DNA of 64,000 bases, taken from positions 62,001 to 126,000 of the forward strand of contig JBDRUT010000002.1 in assembly GCA_039801465.1 (NCBI GenBank), given 5' to 3'. This document shows positions 51,147 through 60,221 of the stretch, in pieces. Within the stretch, counting starts at the first letter, position 1. Each line of letters begins with the position of its first letter. The notes under the pieces were generated by a model. That model was not told the DNA's origin and did not search any database. It saw only the letters and a program-made list of their open reading frames with translations. The stretch is from JAOABV01 sp039801465. GTDB lineage: Bacteria; Hydrothermota; Tepidihabitantia; Tepidihabitantales; CAIPLT01. Both the position numbers and the translations under genes were made by a program.

Positions 51147-51460
51147 GCTGATTTAATCTCCACTTCAACGCCTGCTGGAACTTCTAATTTCATTAACGCA
51201 TCGACCATCTCACGAGTTGCGTTTGAGATTTCAATCAAGCGCTTATGGACTCTTAACTCAAACTGCTCTCGTGATTTCTTATCGACATGTGGTGAACGTA
51301 AAACCGTAAACAAACTACGTTCCGTTGGCAAAGGAATTGGGCCTGAAACAATCGCACCAGTCCGTCGGGCAACATCAACAATATCCTTTGCCGACTGGTC
51401 TAAAATTCGATGGTCGTATGCTTTTAACTTAATTCTAATCTTTTCTTGACGTTTCAACAT
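51143..51460 (-). CDS. rpsJ: 30S ribosomal protein S10
   Basis: 105 residues: KIRIKLKAYDHRILDQSAKD, GPIPLPTERSLFTVLRSPHV and EQFELRVHKRLIEI. First gene of the S10 operon; a promoter lies 43 bases upstream of the ATG. No Shine-Dalgarno is clear. Confidence 0.96.
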   Translation of the reverse strand: MLKRQEKIRIKLKAYDHRILDQSAKDIVDVARRTGAIVSGPIPLPTERSLFTVLRSPHVDKKSREQFELRVHKRLIEISNATREMVDALMKLEVPAGVEVEIKSA

Positions 51461-52314
51461 AGTATAATTTCAGTACAACGCAAAAATTGACAATAATCAA
51501 TTAGTATACTAAAAATTCAAATTTAGTCAAGTAGTTTTTTAAGATTTCTGTAAAATCAATTTTTTCTGCAATATGTCCAAGAGATACTATACAGTTTATG
51601 AGATTTAATTGTGATGATTGCTAAAGACCTAAAAATTAATTATTTTTGTGATTTTGGATGTTACGCATTTTTGCAATGTTCAAGCATTATTATGTTTTGG
51701 GCACAAAGATAAGTCTCTTTTGTTATGATGATTTTGTTGAAATTATAAAAAAATTTTTAAGCAGAGAATAAAGATTTTCCTCAATTAAATTACTACTAAG
51801 AACGCTGAAAGAGTCTTGCCGTTTATTAATGACATAATGTTTTGACAAAACCTCCACATTGGATAATAATTTTCTTTGTTGACACCGAATTCACTCGTTA
51901 TTGCAGACTTGATAAAGTAGTAATCCAAGCAATATCTATCCTCCTTGTCATAACTCTGAACATGATTCAGGGGATACATGAACCGACCATGTAAAGAAGG
52001 AATGTGGTGCGGTTGGAAACAACAAAAGGCAAAGCCAAAAAGTACATACTCTGCTGAGTGGAAGGGAGTGAAGACCATAATTCATTTTTTGATATGCCGA
52101 AAAATATGGGTCTTACAAAACTCCAATGCGACTTGATTTTTTCAGCATTCTCAATTTAGTTATGGCGATATAATAAAGTTGCAAATTAAATATCAATCGC
52201 CGAATACAATCCGGCAACTTATTTCACTTCTGTACTAAAGTTTCTATTAGTTTGTGCTCTCTTTGTCGAACTTTGGTCCTGCTTGGTGTAAGAACCAAAA
52301 CTTTGTCTTTGTTA
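51461..52314. other. Spacer between rpsJ and the HAF-repeat gene
   Basis: 854 bases. Apart from the S10 promoter it holds a 97-codon minus-strand frame at 51785-52078 (starts MVFTPFHSAEYVLFGFAFCC) with no ribosome site or known family, perhaps a fragment. A TTTGGT/ACCAAA hairpin at about 52272-52299 may end transcription from the HAF gene. The rest shows nothing. Confidence 0.5.
51503..51530 (-). promoter_or_regulatory. Promoter of the S10 operon
   Basis: Minus strand TTGACT (51530-51525), 16 bases, TATACT (51508-51503). It gives a leader of about 35 bases before rpsJ. Confidence 0.7.
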
Positions 52315-53640
52315 TTACTTTAGCAATTCCATTCTATTAACATTAACCGACTTTTCGGTTTTTAAGGTATAGAAATAGATACCGTTTGAAAAATTATCGG
52401 CGACAAACTTTACACTGTATTTCCCGGCATTTTGAATTTCGTTTACGAGAGTTCCAACTTTACGTCCCAATCCATCATAGACCTCGAGTTGAACACTTGT
52501 TCGAAATGGAATTTCATAAGTTATAGTTGTAACCCGGCTAAAAGGATTTGGATAGTTTTGATAAAGGCGAGATGCTATTTGTAAATTTTCAGATTTTTCC
52601 GCAACGGATGTTCCCTGTGTATCTAAAAGATATGCCTCATTCCGACCGGTTGCTGCATTATAACCCCTACCCGCAATGTAGCGTCCATTAGATGAGATAG
52701 CAAATGCGTCTCTCAGCACCGAACCCGGGGTTAACAGATTTGCATAAAGAACATTTAAATCCTGCATTCCGGTTGTTTCCTTCCAACGGAATGCGCCCCA
52801 GTTACCTGTAGAACGCTCAGCCCATCCGACAACGATGCTGCCATTATAATTAGCATCCCAAGCTTCACTCCAATTGCCACCCAAAGTGCCAAGGTCATAC
52901 ATTCCGGTACTGGCGGTCCAACGAAATGCGCGGGCAGGCGTCAACATATTTGGTCCCCAAGCCCCAACCACCACATTTCCGTCATCTGAAACTCCCAATG
53001 CTTCGCTTCCATACAATGCCGGATTATGGATATCAACCATCACTCCATTTTCCCAGCGAAATGCATGGTGAACTTGGTTCTCAAAGCCTGACCAGCCGAC
53101 CACGACCCTGCCATCAGCTGAAACACCTCGGGCAACACTCCGCAATGCACCGGGAAGTACTCCGAGATCTTGCATACCCGAATCAGCCGTCCACCGAAAG
53201 GCGTGATTATAACCGTTACTATGTTCAGCACTACCCGCAACAACCGAACCATCAAAAGAGGCAGCATATGCCCAACTTACGCTTCCACCAAAAGTGCCGA
53301 ACTGATACATACTGTCGTTTTTCCAGCGAAAACCACGATATACGCTGCCAACTCCGATAAGACCATATCCAACAATAACTTGTCCATCCGCGGATAGTCC
53401 CCACGCCTCGGCATCATATCCAGGAGCAAGGGAACCAATATCTTGCATTCCGGTAGAAGGTGTCCAACGCCAAGCACGATGTGGACTATAAACTCCTGCC
53501 CAGCCTGTAACCACCATGCCATCATCAGAAACACCGTGTACTTCTGCATAAGGTGTTCCCATCGACCCAAGCCAAGTAAGGCTCTGTGTAAAAACCGAAC
53601 TGACAAAAATCAAAATTAAAAAGAGCGACCTATATAACAT
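52315..53640 (-). CDS. Secreted HAF-repeat protein with type IX-like sorting tail
   Basis: The start at 53640 follows GGAGGT at the right distance; a TTG at 53652 would place the ribosome site inside the gene. 441 residues with a signal peptide (LYRSLFLILIFVSSVFTQ). Seven or so HAF-type repeats, such as AHFRWTPSTGMQDIGSL-like AFRWTASTGMYDLGTLGGN and SADGRVVVGWSG, build a beta-propeller-like region. The tail LYQNYPNPFSRVTTITYEI, LEVYDGLGRKV, NGIYFYTLKT is a classic type IX/FlgD-like sorting domain. Base composition is near 50-60% GC in sampled lines, far above its neighbours, which suggests recent acquisition. Confidence 0.8.
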   Translation of the reverse strand: MLYRSLFLILIFVSSVFTQSLTWLGSMGTPYAEVHGVSDDGMVVTGWAGVYSPHRAWRWTPSTGMQDIGSLAPGYDAEAWGLSADGQVIVGYGLIGVGSVYRGFRWKNDSMYQFGTFGGSVSWAYAASFDGSVVAGSAEHSNGYNHAFRWTADSGMQDLGVLPGALRSVARGVSADGRVVVGWSGFENQVHHAFRWENGVMVDIHNPALYGSEALGVSDDGNVVVGAWGPNMLTPARAFRWTASTGMYDLGTLGGNWSEAWDANYNGSIVVGWAERSTGNWGAFRWKETTGMQDLNVLYANLLTPGSVLRDAFAISSNGRYIAGRGYNAATGRNEAYLLDTQGTSVAEKSENLQIASRLYQNYPNPFSRVTTITYEIPFRTSVQLEVYDGLGRKVGTLVNEIQNAGKYSVKFVADNFSNGIYFYTLKTEKSVNVNRMELLK

Positions 53641-53683
53641 ATCTACCTCCAATCTTTTTAAATAAAATTAAACATAATAATTT

Positions 53684-53710
53684 ATTATAAAAAAAATAAT
53701 AGATTGTCAA
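53684..53710 (-). promoter_or_regulatory. Promoter of the HAF-repeat gene
   Basis: Minus strand TTGACA (53710-53705), 15 bases, TATAAT (53689-53684), then a leader with GGAGGT. The 15-base spacing is short. Confidence 0.55.
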
Positions 53711-54017
53711 GCAAAAGATTTTTAAATCTGAAATTACTATTTAGAAATATTAAATTTTAGTTTTAAAGAAACCGCTTCGTGTTATATAATACTTAATGCA
53801 TGGGGTAACTGTTATTTATGATATTTATCGTTATAATAAAAGATTTGCCACCATTAATTGACTTCTGAGTAAACAAATCAACGACTTTCAAGCCGGCAGA
53901 TATCTGGTGCCTGTAGCTTATTAAGAAAACGAGTGTATCAGAACACTAAAGGATAAATTTTACATTTCACTTATTAATTTACTGTCTTGACTTTGACCGA
54001 ACTCTCTTTTTCTATAA

Positions 54018-54047
54018 TTGACATAACTTATATTTTTATTTTACTAT
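54018..54047 (+). promoter_or_regulatory. Promoter for the radical SAM gene, leaderless position
   Basis: TTGACA at 54018-54023, 18 bases, TACTAT at 54042-54047. The ATG is at 54052, so the transcript starts at or next to it; no Shine-Dalgarno. Confidence 0.65.
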
Positions 54048-54051
54048 AGAT

Positions 54052-55137
54052 ATGGCACAATGCCAATTTTGTAAGAAAAATTCACCTTTTATTTCTAAAT
54101 ATTTAGGTTTTTGTGTTGATTGTATTAGAACAAATTTTCTAAAAATAAAAGATAAAATTGAATTAATTCATCATAGAAGTCGGACTGAATTTAATTTACC
54201 ATTAAAGCCGCCACAAACTGAAGCCGGCTTAAAATGTGCGCAATGCGTTAATCAATGTGTTATAGGTGATGGCGAATCTGGTTATTGTGGAGTATACAAG
54301 AATATTAACGGTAATTTAACTGGCATATCAAAAGATTTTACTTATCTTCACTGGTATTACGACTCTTTACCAACCAATTGTGTTGCTGATTGGGTCTGCG
54401 CTGCTTCTGGTGCTGGTTATCCCCAATATGCCAATCTTCCTGGCATAGAATACGGTTACAAAAATTTAGCGGTCTTTTTCTGCTCGTGTAATTTCAACTG
54501 TCTGTTTTGCCAAAATTGGCATTATCGAGATAAACCGACCAGAATGACTAATTTTCAAGAGTTAGTAAAGGCGGTAGATAAGAAAACATCCTGCATCTGT
54601 TTTTTTGGCGGCGACCCGACTCCTAATCTACTGCTCGCAATTAATGTTGCTGAACAAATTTTAATTCGAACCCAAAGAATTTTTCGTATCTGTTGGGAAA
54701 CTAATGGTTCGATGTCGGAAACATTACTTAATCGCATGATTGAGTTATCATTAAAAAGTGGCGGTTGTATTAAATTTGATTTAAAAACCTATAGTGAGGA
54801 ATTAAATTATGCTCTATGTGGTGTCTCAAATAAACAGACGCTAAAAAATATTAAAAAAGTTGCCCAGTATATTTACGAGCGACCCAAACCACCTTTGCTG
54901 GTAATTTCGACTTTATTAATCCCTGGATACATTGACCATATTGAACTCACTAATATTGCTCAATTTATTGCTGGGATTGATAAGAATATACCTTGGTCGC
55001 TATTGGCTTTTTATCCCTGTTTTTATTTTTCGGATTTGTCGCCTACATCAAAATACCAAGCTGAACAAGCATTAAAAATTGCTCAGGACCTTGGGCTGAC
55101 TAATGTGCGTTTAGGTAATATTCACCTCTTAACTTGA
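54052..55137 (+). CDS. Radical SAM protein of the PflA-like/AmmeMemoRadiSam group
   Basis: 361 residues. A zinc-ribbon-like start (CQFCKKNSPFISKYLGFCVDC) and a second cysteine set (CAQCVNQCVIGDGESGYCGV) precede the radical SAM motif CNFNCLFCQN (C-x3-C-x2-C) near residue 146. CFFGGDPTPN and ETNGSMSE are typical further strands, and IKFDLKTYSEELNYALCGVS matches the COG1180 group. These enzymes activate glycyl radical or other partners with SAM; the partner is unknown and no AMMECR1 or Memo gene is adjacent. Confidence 0.75.
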   Translation: MAQCQFCKKNSPFISKYLGFCVDCIRTNFLKIKDKIELIHHRSRTEFNLPLKPPQTEAGLKCAQCVNQCVIGDGESGYCGVYKNINGNLTGISKDFTYLHWYYDSLPTNCVADWVCAASGAGYPQYANLPGIEYGYKNLAVFFCSCNFNCLFCQNWHYRDKPTRMTNFQELVKAVDKKTSCICFFGGDPTPNLLLAINVAEQILIRTQRIFRICWETNGSMSETLLNRMIELSLKSGGCIKFDLKTYSEELNYALCGVSNKQTLKNIKKVAQYIYERPKPPLLVISTLLIPGYIDHIELTNIAQFIAGIDKNIPWSLLAFYPCFYFSDLSPTSKYQAEQALKIAQDLGLTNVRLGNIHLLT

Positions 55138-55163
55138 GGTAGATTAATATAATTTAAGAAGGC

Positions 55164-55370
55164 CTACGATTGTTTTGATACTCTAACTGCTTTTTTACCT
55201 TTCGGAGTTTCTTCTACTTCGTATTGAACTCTTTCGCCTTCTCGAAGAGTTCTATAGCCGTCACCGACGATATCACTGTAATGGACAAAAATATCGCCAC
55301 TGCCGTCTTCGGCTTCAATAAAACCAAAGCCTTTTTTTCCATCAAACCACTTTATTTTACCAGTTGCCAA
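55164..55370 (-). CDS. Cold-shock domain protein
   Basis: The TTG at 55370 gives the usual LATGKIKWFDGKKGFGFIEA, with AAAGGCGG about ten bases before it; an upstream ATG at 55409 would add 13 non-conserved residues. RNP1 (KGFGFIE) and RNP2 (DIFVHYS) are intact in this 68-residue OB fold, which binds single-stranded nucleic acid. It has its own promoter and a leader of about 55 bases. Confidence 0.92.
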   Translation of the reverse strand: MATGKIKWFDGKKGFGFIEAEDGSGDIFVHYSDIVGDGYRTLREGERVQYEVEETPKGKKAVRVSKQS

Positions 55371-55432
55371 ACTACTAATTCCGCCTTTCCTGCTAAAATT
55401 ATAAATCATTACTGATTTACAGCAATAAATTT

Positions 55433-55460
55433 ATTATAATAAGGATTTAACAATTGTCAA
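55433..55460 (-). promoter_or_regulatory. Promoter of the cold-shock gene
   Basis: Minus strand TTGACA (55460-55455), 16 bases, TATAAT (55438-55433). The leader could fold as a thermosensor as in other csp genes, but I did not model it. Confidence 0.7.
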
Positions 55461-55964
55461 TAATGACTTAAGCGAGTTCTAAAAAAGCACAGAAAATAGG
55501 GAAAAATTGCACGATTTCAATAGCGGTAAATTAACTTTCGCAAAATTCTCTTTATTATTAAACTCAATCCCATGCTAATAAGAATTCACCAATTCTTAGG
55601 AAACTTAATTCCAGAGAAACACTTAATACACTGATAGGCGAGCTACTCCTTTGAACGAATGGCAACCGATTCCACAACCTAAAAGATATGAGATGTGCCC
55701 TATCATAAAAGTTGAAAAAAGATAATTTAACTTATGTCTTAACAGATGAACTAACCGGTAATATATTAAATGTCCCAAAAGTCAAACTCTTCTCAAAAGA
55801 TTTCCACATCATAATTGTCCCACCCTTCAGCGGAGAGAGTCATACCATCTCGATAGGTCATTTTTATTTATCGCATTCTGATTCAAATGGTTAGATAAAA
55901 TTTTTGCTTGATTTTTTATTGAAATATATGTATACATTTTTAGGTGGAGTAATATGGCTTTTGC
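55461..55964. other. Spacer between the cold-shock gene and hypA
   Basis: 504 bases. A 60-codon plus frame from a TTG at 55712 (YVLTDELTGNILNVPK within it) has no ribosome site and no known family. AGGTGGAG precedes an ATG at 55954, giving a 15-codon frame antisense to the hypA end. No called gene. Confidence 0.45.
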
Positions 55965-56294
55965 TTATTCAATATCAATATATTCGATAATCATCTCTTG
56001 ACCTGAGATGATTTCAACTCCTTTTTGACAATTGCAGGTAATCTCTAATCCTGTAAATTCCTTTTTACATTTTGGACAGCGGGTTTTCAGTGGAATCTTT
56101 TCAAAATCTAAGACAGCATTTTCTGCAATTGTGCCGATTTTTATCTGGTCAAAATAAAAACTCACGCACTCGGGTATTATTGCTGAAGCTTCGCCGAGTT
56201 GAAGTTTGATTTTATTGATTCTTTTAGCATTATGCTTTTGGGCTGTAGATAGTGCTTGATTGAGTATTGATTGAGTTATACTAAATTCATGCAT
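55965..56294 (-). CDS. hypA: Hydrogenase nickel-insertion protein HypA
   Basis: 109 residues: MHEFSITQSILNQALSTAQK with the nickel-binding N-terminal MHE, then KLQLGEASAIIPECVSFYF. The zinc site is RCPKC, then TCNC instead of the usual CxxC, followed by VEIISGQEMIIEYI. HypA hands nickel to [NiFe] hydrogenase or urease. No hydrogenase or other hyp gene is here, so the partners lie elsewhere. Confidence 0.85.
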   Translation of the reverse strand: MHEFSITQSILNQALSTAQKHNAKRINKIKLQLGEASAIIPECVSFYFDQIKIGTIAENAVLDFEKIPLKTRCPKCKKEFTGLEITCNCQKGVEIISGQEMIIEYIDIE

Positions 56295-56399
56295 TTAATG
56301 TTTGATTAAGTATTAACTAAGTTATTGAAAACTCATGCATTGGCGTTATTAAAAATCAAAAGTCTTTTGAGCAAAACTAAATACTAGATAATCTATTGG

Positions 56400-59114
56400 T
56401 TATTTTGATTTTGGTGGGACTTGAGTCTTCGGCATCAAAGATTGTAACATCTGTTGGGCAACATTATCTTTGGGATTACGGCTCAACCAATCTTGTAATA
56501 CCGCAATTGCCTTTGCAGTATCGTGCATATTTTCCGTATATAGGCCAACAAGACTTTGAATCGGTTCTGGTTGATTAGGTGCTAAACTGCGTGCTTTTTG
56601 AAATGCTTGTTCGGCTAATGGATAGTTTCCTTGATACTGATAAATCCAACCCCGTCTCAGCATTAGGTCTGGGTCCGAGATACCTTGTTTTTCAACTGAA
56701 TCTAAAAAGGCAATCGCATTATCATAATCTTGCTTTAACATTGCAAAGACCGAAAGATTATAATATATCGGAACTTTCCGTTGGGGTTCAATATCAAATT
56801 TTAATGTCTTGCTTAAGGTCGCAATTGCCAAATCCAAATTTCCCATTCTTTGATACTCTTGTGCTAATGCTGCATAATTGGCAATATAGTTTAAGAATAG
56901 ACCTTTGGTATTATCATCTTTTACAACTTTAGGGTCGAGCATACTATTCATTTTATAAACTTGATTTACCAGATATTCAGTTCGGACTAAATCAATCTGA
57001 TTGGGTGATTTAACATTTGTAACGCGATTAACCATACCTTCTAATCTCAGATAGGGCTCAACATCTTTAAGATTTTCTGCCCGGTCAACTGTTGTCGCAA
57101 AATAGATTGGCATCACACCTTCTTTGTAGTTATCCATTACTTTTGCCATAAATTTTTCTGCAGAAGAAGCATAATCTTCAGGCCATTTTAATTTAATTCC
57201 CGCATTAGTCGCAATAATATCCCGAAGCATTATATCTTTCAAAAGAAATGTCCTTCGGCCTTCGCCCATAAACCCTTGGGGTAATCGGTCAATTTCTTCT
57301 AATGAGAATGATATTGGCGCACCCCATTTTTTTAACTGTTTGACATACCAGTTAGTATTTAATAATGAAAGATTAGCAACCGCGACATTCTTACCAAATT
57401 TGGGGTCATAATTAGATATTCGGTTAGGAACTTCTTGCACAAACCAAAGTGGAAAAGTATCATTATCACCATTAGTAAAAAGAATGCTCTTTTCTCCTTG
57501 GCAGGAGATTAACATATTATAACCGTATTCTGCTGGAATCCAATTTCCTCGACGCGTGACCGTGCCGTAATTAAAGAACATGGGAATGAACATAAAGACA
57601 ACACACAGACCAGCAATAACTTTAGTATATACTTGGTGAAATTTTAAGCGCGGTATTATATAATTCAGAAATGCATTGATTCCGAGTCCAACAAAGATTG
57701 TAAAGAAGACAAACGAAAACGCAAAAAAGTAATCACGTTCACGGACTTCTCGGAATCGCAAATGTTGTCTTGGGTCTGATGGCGAATATTTCAGGTTAAG
57801 ATATGTAATCAAGCCTAATGAGGCGACGAGAAAGCATAAAAAGACCAGCCACCAGGACTTGCGGTCTTTCTTGAAATGGTCCCACATCCCATAAAATCCA
57901 AGTATGATTGGTATAATCCCAATTAATGCCTGCCAACGAATATGATAAAAGATGTCAAAATATCTTTCATTGCCCCATTGCCAAAGTAAATATCGGACAT
58001 AAAACTTTATCTGCTCAAAATATGCCTTCACTAAACCATATGCGGGATAACTATTAGGATAATTTCGATAATCACTCTCTGTTAAGAATTGAGTTTTCCG
58101 CGGATAGAGTTTCATTGGGTCATACTGTTCCCGTTTAAGCACACTGACAAAATCTTCCCATCTTTGCGGATTGACTTCATTGATTGATGGCTCTTGTTTT
58201 GCCCGGACGATAAGATAAAATTGCACCGTGCCGGCAAGGAAAATCAGCAATAGTCCCCAAAAGACATATCGACTATCAAGTTTCCTTCGAGTATGGAGAT
58301 AATAGAGATAACCCGCATAAATAATGATGAAGATAAGGAACAATAAGAAGTTGGTTTTTAAAATTTGAATAACCGAGACTGTTGGCGAGGCTAAAAATAA
58401 TACAAAGTAATCAATTAAATCTAAGCCGGCAATTGCAACAATAATCAGAAAGAGCACAATTAGTTCAATAATGTGTAGTTGTAAGACTGATTTGCGGTCA
58501 ACGATAAACGCAAAGATGATAAGCGGAAATAGTAACATTAAAGGTGTAAAATGAATGCCGGCAGATAAGAATAAGAGGTAGATGGAGAATAGCACAATCC
58601 GGTTATCACCAATACCGGTTTCAACTTTATCCCGCCAGAGCAATGCCAGATAAATCACTAATAATGCGGCAACAACACAAGGAGTATAAACTTCGGTTTC
58701 AACACAATTATCCCAGAATGAATAAGCAAATGCTAATGCTATTGCACCAGCAATACCCGCAATATGAGGCAAATAAGATATTCTTTGCCTCAGCATCTGT
58801 CCATTCTTTTGTAGGGCAATTAATTTATAAATGACCAAATAAACCAATGCACAGGAAATCGCACCAAATAAGGCAGTGAGGAAATTTACCCGAAAGGCAT
58901 ACTCGCGGGCAATCGGAATTAATGAGAATATTCTGCCCAACATTACAAATAAAGGTGTGCCTGGTGGATGGGGAACACCTAAAATATAAGAACAAGCAAT
59001 AAGTTCACCACAATCCCAAAATGAAGCAGTCGGCGCAATTGAATAGAGATAAACGCCTAAAACAACTATAATGATACTAAGACTAATAATTAATTTAACT
59101 ATTCTTGGTTTCAT
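56400..59114 (-). CDS. DUF2723 multi-pass membrane protein with TPR tail
   Basis: 904 residues. The N-terminal part is the DUF2723 family: APTASFWDCGELIACSYILG, VPHPPGTPLFVMLGRIFSL, with about 12 membrane helices up to residue 530. This family looks like GT-C glycosyltransferases (protein O-mannosyltransferase fold); the early acidic residue in FWDCGE is in the expected place. A soluble region follows (LFTNGDNDTFPLWF), and the last about 150 residues are TPR repeats (MGNLDLAIATLSKTL, YPLAEQAFQKARSL). It probably glycosylates surface proteins or lipids; this is inference. It abuts cdaA. Confidence 0.8.
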   Translation of the reverse strand: MKPRIVKLIISLSIIIVVLGVYLYSIAPTASFWDCGELIACSYILGVPHPPGTPLFVMLGRIFSLIPIAREYAFRVNFLTALFGAISCALVYLVIYKLIALQKNGQMLRQRISYLPHIAGIAGAIALAFAYSFWDNCVETEVYTPCVVAALLVIYLALLWRDKVETGIGDNRIVLFSIYLLFLSAGIHFTPLMLLFPLIIFAFIVDRKSVLQLHIIELIVLFLIIVAIAGLDLIDYFVLFLASPTVSVIQILKTNFLLFLIFIIIYAGYLYYLHTRRKLDSRYVFWGLLLIFLAGTVQFYLIVRAKQEPSINEVNPQRWEDFVSVLKREQYDPMKLYPRKTQFLTESDYRNYPNSYPAYGLVKAYFEQIKFYVRYLLWQWGNERYFDIFYHIRWQALIGIIPIILGFYGMWDHFKKDRKSWWLVFLCFLVASLGLITYLNLKYSPSDPRQHLRFREVRERDYFFAFSFVFFTIFVGLGINAFLNYIIPRLKFHQVYTKVIAGLCVVFMFIPMFFNYGTVTRRGNWIPAEYGYNMLISCQGEKSILFTNGDNDTFPLWFVQEVPNRISNYDPKFGKNVAVANLSLLNTNWYVKQLKKWGAPISFSLEEIDRLPQGFMGEGRRTFLLKDIMLRDIIATNAGIKLKWPEDYASSAEKFMAKVMDNYKEGVMPIYFATTVDRAENLKDVEPYLRLEGMVNRVTNVKSPNQIDLVRTEYLVNQVYKMNSMLDPKVVKDDNTKGLFLNYIANYAALAQEYQRMGNLDLAIATLSKTLKFDIEPQRKVPIYYNLSVFAMLKQDYDNAIAFLDSVEKQGISDPDLMLRRGWIYQYQGNYPLAEQAFQKARSLAPNQPEPIQSLVGLYTENMHDTAKAIAVLQDWLSRNPKDNVAQQMLQSLMPKTQVPPKSK

Positions 59115-59137
59115 ATAAAATTTCTAATAGTCATTTT

Positions 59138-59917
59138 CTATTTAATAATTGATTTTGATAGTTTATCTTGAAGTTGAGCAATTGTCAAGTCAGAATAAAT
59201 TACTCCTTGTTGTGCAAATGAGATATTGCCAGTTTGACCCGAAACAATAATTGATATTGCGTCAGAAATATTTGTAATCCCGATACCAGCGCGGTGGCGC
59301 ATTCCCCAAAAAACACCCCGATAGGAAGTTTCCGTATCAGGTTTACCAGCATCAGGTTCACTTAAAGGCAATGTACAACCAGCAGCAATTATCTGGTCGC
59401 CAGAAATTATACACGCACCATCATGCAATGGTGAACCCGGATTAAATATTGAAATTAGCAAAGGAGAACTGAGCCGAGCGTCAATTCTTGTGCCGGTTTC
59501 AATGAAATCCTTTAATCCAATTTGTCGTTCAATTACGATTAACGCACCATATTTCCGTTCTTTAAATACTGTGCACGCTGCAAGAATCTCTTCAACTATC
59601 TCTTTGTCCGATATTGCCTTTAATAAAAAGCGAAACGCCCGGGTTCGGCCAAATCGAGCCAATGCATTTCTGATTTCCGGTTGAAACAGAATCACAAAAA
59701 TTACTACCCAAACGGTCTTTAATGAATCGACAATTAACCCCAGTGCCTTAAAATCAAGCCAGCGCACAACTACGGAAAGAACCAGAATGATAATTAGCGC
59801 ATAAAGCATTCTTAAAGCCCGGGTACCTCTAAGAAATCTTAAAAAATAAAAGAATACTACTGCGACAATAAGAATATCAATTATATCCCGGTAGGTGGGT
59901 CTAAGAAAAGATAGCAT
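59138..59917 (-). CDS. cdaA: Diadenylate cyclase (CdaA/DacA type)
   Basis: 259 residues: three N-terminal membrane helices (ILIVAVVFFYFLRFL, MLYALIIILVLSVVV, VWVVIFVILFQ), then the DAC domain with GALIVIERQIGLKDFIETG, SPLHDGACIISGDQIIAAGC and GMRHRAGIGITNISDAISII. DGA and RHR motifs are intact, so c-di-AMP synthesis from two ATP is expected. Between LPLSE and RHR there are about nine extra residues (DAGKPDTETSYRGVFW). c-di-AMP usually controls potassium and turgor. It is upstream of the DUF2723 gene in one likely transcript. Confidence 0.9.
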   Translation of the reverse strand: MLSFLRPTYRDIIDILIVAVVFFYFLRFLRGTRALRMLYALIIILVLSVVVRWLDFKALGLIVDSLKTVWVVIFVILFQPEIRNALARFGRTRAFRFLLKAISDKEIVEEILAACTVFKERKYGALIVIERQIGLKDFIETGTRIDARLSSPLLISIFNPGSPLHDGACIISGDQIIAAGCTLPLSEPDAGKPDTETSYRGVFWGMRHRAGIGITNISDAISIIVSGQTGNISFAQQGVIYSDLTIAQLQDKLSKSIIK

Positions 59918-60214
59918 ATAACGAAAACTCGAAACTTAAAAAATGAGTTTAAGAAATATAAATCTCGTTTATAATCCGGTCGGCTAAAGAACAGTTAAAA
60001 CGCATAATGCATTAATGACTTCGAATCTTATTATTTAGAACTTCAATCTGCAAATTTCCTGATTAACCATGCAGAAAATCGAAATAATTTTTATACCGTA
60101 ATCAAATTACTATTCTTGTGCATTGTAGCACTTTGTAAATAACCTTGATTATTTCTGATGTGAAGCGAAGTCTTTTTGCTTCTTCATCATTTAGTTCTAA
60201 TCCAATAATACCCT
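59918..60214. other. Spacer between glnA and cdaA
   Basis: Nearly 300 bases. The end next to glnA holds the dehydrogenase-tail relic (60102-60221). No promoter for cdaA is obvious. Confidence 0.5.
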
Positions 60215-60221
60215 TTATAAA
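60102..60221 (-). pseudogene. Relic resembling a malate/lactate dehydrogenase C-terminus
   Basis: Directly behind glnA a 39-codon open stretch reads KGIIGLELNDEEAKRLRFTS and goes on EIIKVIYKVLQ before a TGA at 60102. The ELNDEEAKRL pattern followed by a final helix resembles the last residues of malate dehydrogenases (ELTDEEKxxLxxSAExVK). It has no start codon; a TGA bounds it on the 5' side inside glnA. The family match is from memory. Confidence 0.4.

Larger units (their letters stand above)
53653..54051. other. Divergent spacer with two outward promoters
   Basis: About 400 AT-rich bases. The HAF promoter points left (53684-53710) and the radical SAM promoter right (54018-54047). Nothing else recognisable. 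Confidence 0.5.

Noticed and set aside
51785..52078. 97-codon minus-strand frame between rpsJ and the HAF gene
   Set aside because: No promoter, ribosome site or family; kept only as a remark in the spacer entry.
52874..53606. Several long frames on both strands over the HAF gene
   Set aside because: They are shadows caused by its higher GC content; only the frame with signal peptide, repeats and sorting tail is coherent.
54052..56294. Radical SAM, cold-shock and hypA genes as one system
   Set aside because: They lie on different strands with their own promoters and long spacers; nothing ties them functionally.
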